From an archaeon (GTDB lineage: Archaea > Hydrothermarchaeota > Hydrothermarchaeia > JALTZZ01 > JALUTC01): a DNA stretch of 10,499 bases. Location: the NCBI GenBank assembly GCA_027058345.1, contig JALUTC010000132.1, positions 1 to 10,499 on the forward strand, in the 5' to 3' direction. The notes under the pieces were generated by a model, which saw nothing but the letters and a program-made list of their open reading frames with translations, searched no databases and was not told where the DNA came from. Shown one piece after another: positions 1 to 5,863 of this stretch (its first letter is position 1; each line of letters opens with the position of its first letter). Made by a program: the position numbers and the translations under genes.

Positions 1-2
1 AT

Positions 3-128
3 AGAGTTCCTGAAAAGGTTTTCGTTAACAATGACAAGTTCTTGATTTGTGATAACTGCAATAAAATATATTGGTATGGGAAACATTGGAATGGTATAAG
101 GAATAATCTTAGGGGGATAGTATTGTGA
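3..128 (+). CDS. Mut7-C RNase-domain protein, C-terminal fragment (cut by left edge)
   Basis: An open frame enters from the left edge and ends at TGA 126-128, giving the last 41 residues of a protein that begins outside the window. The visible part has a zinc-ribbon half, C-x2-C followed by K-x-Y-W-x-G-x-H-W (residues ICDNCNKIYWYGKHW within the fragment), with a V-P-x-K-V start before it. This Cys-pair plus YW-x-G-x-HW pattern is typical of the C-terminal end of Mut7-C proteins, small PIN-like putative RNases common in archaea and some bacteria. The catalytic N-terminal part is not visible, so activity cannot be judged. Its stop overlaps the moeA start by four bases (GTGA), which suggests cotranscription and coupled translation. 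The family call rests on a short stretch and is moderately sure; another zinc-ribbon protein is possible. Confidence 0.7.
   Translation, partial: RVPEKVFVNNDKFLICDNCNKIYWYGKHWNGIRNNLRGIVL
111..116 (+). promoter_or_regulatory. Ribosome binding site of moeA
   Basis: AGGGGG lies eight bases before the GTG start at 125. It can pair with the 3' end of archaeal 16S rRNA (CCUCC core) if one G-U pair is allowed. It is the only purine-rich element at a suitable distance and supports the GTG start inside the end of the previous gene. Confidence 0.55.
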
Positions 129-1363
129 AGGATGTAAGAATAAAAGGCTTTGAAAAATTGACACCGTATGATGTTGCGTTGAAAAAAATTTTAGAACGTG
201 TATTTGAAGTTGATAAAGAGGAAGTATATATAGAAAATTCTTTGAATAGAATTTCTGCAGAAGATATTGTTTCGGAAATTGACGTCCCAAATTTTAACAG
301 AGCAGCAATGGATGGTTATGCTGTAATTGCTGAGAATACATTTGGTGCAAGTGATACAAATCCATTAATATTTGAGGTTATTGATGAAGTAAACATCGGA
401 GAATATAAGGAGATATATTTAAGGGATTATCAAGCAGTTAAAATATATACTGGATGTGTCATGCCAAAAAATGCAGATGCTGTTGTTAAATTTGAACATA
501 CAGTTAAAATTGATGAAAGAAGGATACAAATCTTAAGACCAGTAACTCCTGGAAAAAATGTCTCTCTTAAAGGAGAAGATATCAAGAAAGGAGATATCGT
601 TATTAAAAAGGGAGAGTTATTAACACCATATCACATCGCTGCATTGGCAGGAATTGGTAGAAGAAAGATACTTGTTTACAAAAAACCAAAGGTATTAATA
701 TTATCGATTGGAAATGAATTGATAGAACCTGGAGAGAAATATGTTAAAGGAAAAGTATACGATATAAATAGCTTTGCATTATATTCTTTGGCATTGAAAT
801 ATGGCTGCATACCCAAAAGAAAAATTCTTCCAGATAATTATGAAAAGATAAAGAACGAAATATTAAATTCTGTAAATTCCTTCGATATAATAATAACGAC
901 AGGTGCTACATCCGTAGGAAAGGAAGATATAATGCCGATACTCGTCAATGATATAGGAGAATTATTGGTTCATGGCGTATCGATAAGACCAGGAGAACCT
1001 ATTGGTATTGGAATTGTCAAAAATAAACCAATATTTCTTTTACCAGGATTTCCCGTTGCTTCAATAATTGGCTTCTTATACTTTGTAAGACCTGTTCTTG
1101 AAAAGATGCTATCCACAAAATTCCCAAGAGTAATGATAAAAGGAACTTTAAAAAGAAAGGTCGCATCAACACTTGGTAGAAGGGATTTTGTGAGAGTAAA
1201 GGTTATTAGGGAAGATGATAAATTTTTCATAGAACCAATAAGAATAACAGGTTCTGGAATAATATCCTCACTATTGAAGGGAGATGGTTTACTAATTGTT
1301 GAAGAAAATGTTGAGGGATATGAAGAAGGAGAGGAAGTTGAAGTTGAAATCATAAAAATTTAA
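125..1363 (+). CDS. moeA: Molybdopterin molybdenumtransferase MoeA
   Basis: This 412-residue protein is a MoeA-family enzyme. The family inserts molybdenum (or tungsten in many archaea) into adenylylated molybdopterin in the cytoplasm, giving the mature cofactor. The N-terminal MoeA domains span about residues 10-170 and include the signature D-V-P-x-F-x-R-A-A-M-D-G-Y-A-V (53-67) and TGCVMPKNADAVV (109-121). The MoCF-binding domain (about 187-320) has S-I-G-N-E-L, T-G-A-T-S-V-G-K-E-D (259-268), R-P-G-E-P-I-G (288-294) and L-P-G-F-P-V (306-311). The C-terminal beta domain is about 335-410. The length is normal for a MoeA without the periplasmic-binding-like tail some archaea add. The start is a GTG overlapping the upstream stop, with a G-rich ribosome site before it. 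The usual G-G-x-S-V-G of the metal domain reads G-A-T-S-V-G, a mild change. FwdB and an AOR, both molybdopterin users, are encoded nearby, so tungsten insertion is a reasonable inference but is not shown. Archaeal paralogues of this family exist, and this copy's metal choice is unknown. Confidence 0.93.
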   Translation: MKDVRIKGFEKLTPYDVALKKILERVFEVDKEEVYIENSLNRISAEDIVSEIDVPNFNRAAMDGYAVIAENTFGASDTNPLIFEVIDEVNIGEYKEIYLRDYQAVKIYTGCVMPKNADAVVKFEHTVKIDERRIQILRPVTPGKNVSLKGEDIKKGDIVIKKGELLTPYHIAALAGIGRRKILVYKKPKVLILSIGNELIEPGEKYVKGKVYDINSFALYSLALKYGCIPKRKILPDNYEKIKNEILNSVNSFDIIITTGATSVGKEDIMPILVNDIGELLVHGVSIRPGEPIGIGIVKNKPIFLLPGFPVASIIGFLYFVRPVLEKMLSTKFPRVMIKGTLKRKVASTLGRRDFVRVKVIREDDKFFIEPIRITGSGIISSLLKGDGLLIVEENVEGYEEGEEVEVEIIKI

Positions 1364-1365
1364 TT

Positions 1366-2619
1366 ATGAACTATGATGTAAGAGATTTAAGCCTTGCAGA
1401 TAAGGGATTGTTAAAAATTGAATGGTCCTCGATGCAAATGAAAGTCCTAGAATTAATAAGGGAAAGGTTTAAAAAGGAGAAGCCATTAAAAGGTATAAAA
1501 ATTGCAGCATGCCTACATGTCACTTCTGAGACTGCAAATCTAATAATTACATTAAAGGAAGCCGGTGCAGATATCGCTCTTTGTGCTTCGAATCCATTAT
1601 CGACACAAGATGAAGTTGCAGCTGCATTGGTTAAATACTTTAATATAAAGGTTTATGCAAAAAGGGGAGAGGATACGAAGACATATTATGAACATATACA
1701 TAAGGCTTTAGATATAAAACCAAATATAACCATAGATGATGGTGCAGATTTAATAACAACCGTACATAAAGAGAGAGAAGAATTAATAGATGATATTTAT
1801 GGAGGATGTGAGGAAACAACAACCGGCGTTATTAGGTTGAAAAATATGGAAAAAAGCGGAGTATTAAAGTATCCTATAATTGCAGTTAATGAGGCAAAAA
1901 CTAAATACCTTTTCGACAATAGATATGGTACTGGACAATCTACTATAGACGGTATTTTAAGAGCAACAAATATTTTGCTAGCAGGAAAGAATTTTGTAAT
2001 TGCAGGATATGGATGGTGTGGAAAAGGATTAGCAATGAGAGCTAGGGGCATGGGTGCAAATGTAATAATAACGGAGGTCGATCCAATAAAGGCATTGGAA
2101 GCAGTTATGGATGGGTATAGAGTTATGCCAATGAAGGAAGCTGCAAAGATTGGTGATATATTTGTAACCGTTACTGGAAATAAATCGGTTATTAGAGAGG
2201 AGCACTTTAGGTTAATGAAAGATGGTGTAATTTTAGCAAACGCAGGACATTTCAACGTAGAAATCGATGTCAATGCCTTGGAGAGAATAGCCGAAAGAAA
2301 GAGGAAGATAAGGGAAAATGTTACGGAATACGTTATTAATGGTAAGAGAATTTATTTATTAGCAGAGGGTAGACTGGTAAATCTAGCAGCGGCGGAAGGA
2401 CATCCGGCTGAGGTTATGGATATGAGCTTTTCAAATCAAGCATTAAGCGTCGAATATTTGGTTAAGAATAAAGGTAAATTAGAACCAAAAGTTTATGTCG
2501 TTCCTGAGGAGATTGATAAGGAAGTTGCCAGACTAAAGTTGAAAACTATGGGAATTGAAATCGACACCCTTACAAAAGAACAGGAAGAATATTTGAAAAG
2601 TTGGGAGACTGGAACTTAA
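1366..2619 (+). CDS. ahcY: S-adenosylhomocysteine hydrolase (possibly S-inosylhomocysteine-preferring)
   Basis: This 417-residue cytoplasmic NAD enzyme splits S-adenosylhomocysteine (or a deaminated analogue) to homocysteine and a nucleoside, relieving product inhibition of methyltransferases. Family landmarks are all present: the substrate motif H-V-T-S-E-T (51-56), D125 in DDGAD, E149 in G-G-C-E-E-T-T-T-G, the K180/D184 pair before N-R-Y-G-T-G-Q-S, the NAD-binding G-Y-G-W-C-G-K-G (214-221), N-A-G-H-F (292-296), and E-G-R-L-V-N-L-x5-GHP with H346. The length fits archaeal enzymes, which lack the extra C-terminal Lys/Tyr tail of mammalian ones. The position equal to Gln59 of the mammalian enzyme, which reads the adenine ring, is Glu55 here. 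That may signal preference for S-inosylhomocysteine, as described for some archaeal homologues. The gene starts two bases after the moeA stop with no clear Shine-Dalgarno, so translation may restart after moeA. The family call is very sure; the substrate is not. Confidence 0.96.
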   Translation: MNYDVRDLSLADKGLLKIEWSSMQMKVLELIRERFKKEKPLKGIKIAACLHVTSETANLIITLKEAGADIALCASNPLSTQDEVAAALVKYFNIKVYAKRGEDTKTYYEHIHKALDIKPNITIDDGADLITTVHKEREELIDDIYGGCEETTTGVIRLKNMEKSGVLKYPIIAVNEAKTKYLFDNRYGTGQSTIDGILRATNILLAGKNFVIAGYGWCGKGLAMRARGMGANVIITEVDPIKALEAVMDGYRVMPMKEAAKIGDIFVTVTGNKSVIREEHFRLMKDGVILANAGHFNVEIDVNALERIAERKRKIRENVTEYVINGKRIYLLAEGRLVNLAAAEGHPAEVMDMSFSNQALSVEYLVKNKGKLEPKVYVVPEEIDKEVARLKLKTMGIEIDTLTKEQEEYLKSWETGT

Positions 2620-2645
2620 TATTAAATTATTGCCTTTTTAATAAT
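2618..2645 (+). promoter_or_regulatory. Possible promoter for the fwdGBA cluster
   Basis: The only sizeable gap in the left gene string (2620-2658) is almost pure A/T and holds two TATA-like stretches, TAATATTAAATTA (2618-2630 region) and TTTTTAATAAT (2635-2645). Either could place a start site at or just before the ATG at 2659. No Shine-Dalgarno precedes that ATG, as expected for a leaderless or very short-leader archaeal transcript. The exact box cannot be fixed by eye. Confidence 0.35.
2635..2639 (+). terminator. Possible weak T-tract terminator after the SAH hydrolase gene
   Basis: A T5 run lies 15 bases after the hydrolase stop codon, with no hairpin before it. Archaeal RNA polymerase can end on U-rich tracts without a hairpin. 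The tract is short and may instead be part of the promoter for the next gene, so this is a weak call. Confidence 0.3.
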
Positions 2646-2658
2646 TCAAACTTAATGT

Positions 2659-2877
2659 ATGAAGATATACAACCTGTATATTGATGAAGAGAAATGTATA
2701 GGCTGTGGTAATTGTATAATATCTTGCCCAGAAATCGATCTTGAAGAAGTTGAAAAAGGATTGTTCACAAAATTAGAACTTAGAAATGGTATAATAGAAG
2801 TTAAGAGAAAATTTTGTACAGGATGTGGAAATTGCTTGAAATTTTGCCCCAGAGGTGCTATTAAAATAGGTGATTGA
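2659..2877 (+). CDS. fwdG: Two-[4Fe-4S] ferredoxin, formylmethanofuran dehydrogenase subunit G-like
   Basis: This 72-residue protein has two perfect ferredoxin motifs, C-x2-C-x2-C-x3-C at C13/C16/C19/C23 and again at C53/C56/C59/C63, each followed by Pro as in bacterial-type 2[4Fe-4S] ferredoxins. The spacing allows two [4Fe-4S] clusters and nothing else. It is the first gene of a cluster whose next two genes encode formylmethanofuran dehydrogenase subunits, and its stop TGA directly abuts the fwdB ATG. It therefore most likely passes electrons to or from the FwdB tungsten/molybdenum site, as FwdG does in known complexes. The ferredoxin identity is certain from the motifs. The subunit name rests mainly on position and size. 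A separate free ferredoxin, or a fragment-like relative of the polyferredoxin FwdF, is possible. There is no Shine-Dalgarno before the ATG. Confidence 0.8.
   Translation: MKIYNLYIDEEKCIGCGNCIISCPEIDLEEVEKGLFTKLELRNGIIEVKRKFCTGCGNCLKFCPRGAIKIGD
2868..2874 (+). promoter_or_regulatory. Ribosome binding site of fwdB
   Basis: AGGTGAT, an exact match to the archaeal anti-Shine-Dalgarno complement, sits at the very end of the ferredoxin coding sequence, three bases before the fwdB ATG. It fixes the start of fwdB and shows that this internal cistron is translated from a leadered message. Confidence 0.75.
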
Positions 2878-4206
2878 ATGATTATTACAGATGTAGTTTG
2901 CCCATTCTGTGGCTGTTTGTGTGACGATTTGGTAATAGAAGTTGAAAATGATGAAATAAAAACTGTCAGGAATGCATGTAAATTAGGAGCTTCCAAATTC
3001 TTAAAGCATAAGAAAAATAGGAAGAAAAAGCCAATAATAAGAGAGAATGGAAATGAAAAAGAGGTAGATTTTGACGAAGCATATGATTATGCTGTTAAAT
3101 TATTACTAAATTCCACAAGATGTTTAATATATGGATTATCGAATACATCGAATGAAGCAATTGAATATGCTGTAAAAATTGCAGAATTGTTAAGAGGTTA
3201 TATTGACAATACATCAACCGTATGTCATGGTCCAAGTGTTGTCTCTTATCAAACCGTTGGATACCCCTCATGTACACTAGGAGATGTTAAAAATAGAGCC
3301 GACTTAATAATATATTGGGGATGCAATCCATTGAATGCTCACCCAAGACATTTGTCCAGATATTCATTATATCCAAGAGGATTATTTACAGAAAGGGGAT
3401 TTCTCGACAGAAAATTAATAGTAATAGATGTTAGGGAAACAGATACTGCAAAAATTGCGACAAAATTTTTAAGAATTGAACCAAATAAGGATTATGAATT
3501 GATTTCAGCAATGAGAGCAATACTTAACGGATTAGAGATAAAGCAGGAGAAAATTGCTGGAGTAAGGATTGAAGAAATATATGAAGTTATCGATATGATG
3601 AAATCGTGCAAATTCGGTATACTATTCTTCGGTATGGGTTTAACCCAAACGTATGGAAGGGATAGAACTATAGACAATGCCATATCATTAGTAATAGATT
3701 TAAATAAGTATACAAAATTTAGTATAATGATGATGCGTGGACATTATAATGTTACTGGTGCAAATCAGGTTCTTGCATGGTTAACCGGATTTCCATATGC
3801 GGTAGATTTCTCTAGAGGGTATCCAAGATATAATCCTGGAGAAACTAGTGCAGTAGATGTTTTAGCAAGAAGGGAAGTTGACTCCGCAATAATTGTTGCA
3901 GCAGATCCTATATCGAATTTTCCGAGAGAATCGATTAAGCATTTGTTATCAATTCCTTATATAAACATTGACCCATTTTATAATTTATCAGCAAGATATG
4001 CTAAGATATATATTCCAACAAAGATAGTTGGTATTGAAGTTGAAGGAACTGCATATAGAATGGACAATATACCTATTAGATTAAGGAAGGTTATTGAAAA
4101 TAATGAACTTCCTTCGGATGAAGAGGTGTTAAAAAATATTTATGAGAGGTTAATCGAAAATGAAGATATTATTGAAAAACGGTATTGTGTACGATCCGCT
4201 GAGTAA
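2878..4206 (+). CDS. fwdB: Formylmethanofuran dehydrogenase subunit B (tungsten/molybdenum catalytic subunit)
   Basis: This 442-residue subunit of the formate-dehydrogenase-like molybdopterin family carries the bis-pterin metal centre. There CO2 is reduced to formate, which then travels to FwdA for transfer to methanofuran; the complex can run in reverse. The N-terminus has C-x2-C-x3-C (C8, C11, C15) and C34, expected to hold the [4Fe-4S] cluster next to the pterin. C13 is an additional Cys. The metal ligand is C116 in the motif T-V-C-H-G-P-S, encoded by TGT (3223-3225), so this is the cysteine form and not the selenocysteine form. Further family motifs are I-Y-W-G-C-N-P-L-N-A-H-P-R-H (about 141-154) and the R-G-H-Y-N-V-T-G-A-N pterin region. 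Length is close to known FwdB/FmdB. It follows the ferredoxin gene with no gap and overlaps fwdA by 47 bases. Tungsten (Fwd) or molybdenum (Fmd) use cannot be told from sequence. Confidence 0.95.
   Translation: MIITDVVCPFCGCLCDDLVIEVENDEIKTVRNACKLGASKFLKHKKNRKKKPIIRENGNEKEVDFDEAYDYAVKLLLNSTRCLIYGLSNTSNEAIEYAVKIAELLRGYIDNTSTVCHGPSVVSYQTVGYPSCTLGDVKNRADLIIYWGCNPLNAHPRHLSRYSLYPRGLFTERGFLDRKLIVIDVRETDTAKIATKFLRIEPNKDYELISAMRAILNGLEIKQEKIAGVRIEEIYEVIDMMKSCKFGILFFGMGLTQTYGRDRTIDNAISLVIDLNKYTKFSIMMMRGHYNVTGANQVLAWLTGFPYAVDFSRGYPRYNPGETSAVDVLARREVDSAIIVAADPISNFPRESIKHLLSIPYINIDPFYNLSARYAKIYIPTKIVGIEVEGTAYRMDNIPIRLRKVIENNELPSDEEVLKNIYERLIENEDIIEKRYCVRSAE
4144..4150 (+). promoter_or_regulatory. Ribosome binding site of fwdA inside fwdB
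   Basis: GAGAGGT lies nine bases before the ATG at 4160, within the fwdB coding sequence. It supports the fwdA start upstream of the fwdB stop and hence the long gene overlap. Confidence 0.55.
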
Positions 4207-5863
4207 TGTTAAAGGAGAAAGGATGGATATCTTAGTGGAGAATGGGAAAATTGTCGAAAAATTTTCAAGCGAAAGGGATGTAAAAATAATTGATTGTAGC
4301 AATAAAGTTATAATGCCTGGTGGAATAGATATACATAGCCACATTGCTGGAGGTAAAGTGAATGCTGGTAGAATAATGAGGCCAGAGGATCACATGTATT
4401 ATATTAAGGAGATAGAGGGAAGAATTCACTCTGGCACTGGATATTCGTTGCCATCAACATGGCTAACAGGATACTTATATGCGAGAATGGGTTACACGTT
4501 TGTTGCAACTCCGGCAATGCCTCCTTTATCAGCTAGACATACTCACGAAGAATTAAGGAGTATACCCATCATTGATAAGACAGCATATACACTATTTGGA
4601 AACAACTGGTTTGTTTTTAAATATGTTAAAGAGAAAAATTATGAGAAGCTTTCAGCATTTGTATCGTTTATATTAAAAAGCGTTAAAGGATTTGCCATAA
4701 AAATTGTAAATCCAGGTGGAGATGAGGCATGGGCATGGGGAGGAAATGTAAAAAGCTTAGATGACACTGTTCCAAATTTTGATGTCACTCCTAGAGAAAT
4801 TATTGAAGGATTAATAAGGGCGAACGAGATATTAAACTTGCCACATTCGATACATATTCATACGATAAATTTGGGTAGGCCAGGAAACTACAAGGATACA
4901 ATTGAAACAATAAGGATTGCAGGTAAATTCGAAAATAAGAAGAGACAGGTAATGCATATAACTCATATACAATTCCATTCATATGGAGGGACTTCATGGA
5001 AGGATTTTGAATCAAAATCTGAAGAGATTGTGAAAGAATTGGAAAGGTATAAAAATGTGACCTTTGACATTGGGTTTGTCTTATTTGGAGAAACAACAAC
5101 AATGACTGCTGATGGGCCAATGGAATATTATCTAAGTAGATTAACGGGATTAAAGTGGCAGAACTTAGGCATTGAAATTGAAACATCTCCGGGAGTAACA
5201 CCGATTATATATAGGAAGAATAGTCCCGTTCATTCAATACAATTTGCAATAGGATTAGAAATTGCACTGCTATCAAATCCATGGAGATATTGTTTAACAA
5301 CGGATCATCCAAACGGAGCACCGTTTATTAGATATCCGGAAATAATTGCGATGTTGATGTTTAAAAAATTCAGAGATAAGATAATAAGTAGAGCAAATCA
5401 GGCAATAAGATCGAGAGCCATAATAGAAAGTATTGATAGAGAACTTGATTTATATGAGATTGCAATAATAACTAGAGCGTCTGCAGCGAAAATTCTTGGA
5501 TTGGAAGATAAGATAGGAACAATTAAACCTGGTTATGATGCAAACATAGCAGTTTATGACTTAAATCCCGAAAAAATTGATTTTCATAGTGTCATTAGAG
5601 CATTTTCAAGAGCATATTTGACGATTAAGGATGGAGAAATCGTTGTTAAAGAAGGAAGAATTGTTCGAGAAATTTATGGAAAAACATTTTACGTTGAACC
5701 TTTAATTGAAGAAGACGTTGAGAAAAAGATATATGAAGACTTAGATTACTTCTTTAAAAGGTTCTACTCTGTAAATCTTGCAAATTATCCATTGGATACA
5801 ATATATTTAACAAATCCTGTTAAAATAAAAACGGAAACAAAAATCAAGGAAATTACGATTTAA
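4160..5863 (+). CDS. fwdA: Formylmethanofuran dehydrogenase subunit A (amidohydrolase)
   Basis: This 567-residue member of the dihydroorotase/urease amidohydrolase superfamily joins formate to methanofuran (or hydrolyses formylmethanofuran) at a binuclear metal site. The N-terminus, K-N-G-I-V-Y-D-P-L then M-D-I-L-V-E-N-G-K-I-V, is typical of FwdA and supports the chosen ATG. Metal-site residues are all visible: H59 and H61 in G-G-I-D-I-H-S-H, K181 in A-I-K-I-V-N-P-G-G (the expected carboxylated lysine), H232/H234 in the IHIH stretch, histidines H266/H269/H273, and D382 in T-T-D-H-P-N-G-A-P (expected catalytic Asp). The C-terminal end has the superfamily's G-x-I-K-P-G-Y-D-A-N-I-A-V-Y beta-sandwich segment. 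The length matches known FwdA. The first 47 bases overlap fwdB in another frame, with a ribosome site inside fwdB. At its 3' end its TAA shares four bases with the stop of hef on the other strand. No fwdC or fwdD follows. Confidence 0.96.
   Translation: MKILLKNGIVYDPLSNVKGERMDILVENGKIVEKFSSERDVKIIDCSNKVIMPGGIDIHSHIAGGKVNAGRIMRPEDHMYYIKEIEGRIHSGTGYSLPSTWLTGYLYARMGYTFVATPAMPPLSARHTHEELRSIPIIDKTAYTLFGNNWFVFKYVKEKNYEKLSAFVSFILKSVKGFAIKIVNPGGDEAWAWGGNVKSLDDTVPNFDVTPREIIEGLIRANEILNLPHSIHIHTINLGRPGNYKDTIETIRIAGKFENKKRQVMHITHIQFHSYGGTSWKDFESKSEEIVKELERYKNVTFDIGFVLFGETTTMTADGPMEYYLSRLTGLKWQNLGIEIETSPGVTPIIYRKNSPVHSIQFAIGLEIALLSNPWRYCLTTDHPNGAPFIRYPEIIAMLMFKKFRDKIISRANQAIRSRAIIESIDRELDLYEIAIITRASAAKILGLEDKIGTIKPGYDANIAVYDLNPEKIDFHSVIRAFSRAYLTIKDGEIVVKEGRIVREIYGKTFYVEPLIEEDVEKKIYEDLDYFFKRFYSVNLANYPLDTIYLTNPVKIKTETKIKEITI
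5827..5843 (-). terminator. U-rich 3' end of the hef transcript
   Basis: Read on the minus strand, two T5 tracts (5843-5839 and 5831-5827) within a T-rich stretch lie about 17-33 bases past the hef stop. This is the type of U-tract at which archaeal RNA polymerase stops. They sit inside the fwdA coding sequence, where they encode Lys-rich sequence, so they may have arisen for coding reasons. Confidence 0.4.

Noticed and set aside
970..2273. Antisense reading frames of 60-158 residues opposite moeA and the SAH hydrolase gene.
   Set aside because: They lack ribosome sites, family motifs and plausible composition, and lie wholly within well-supported genes. They are shadows of A/T-rich, codon-biased coding sequence.
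2652..2996. A 114-residue minus-strand frame opposite the ferredoxin gene and the start of fwdB.
   Set aside because: It is the complement of strongly motif-supported genes and shows no protein signature of its own.
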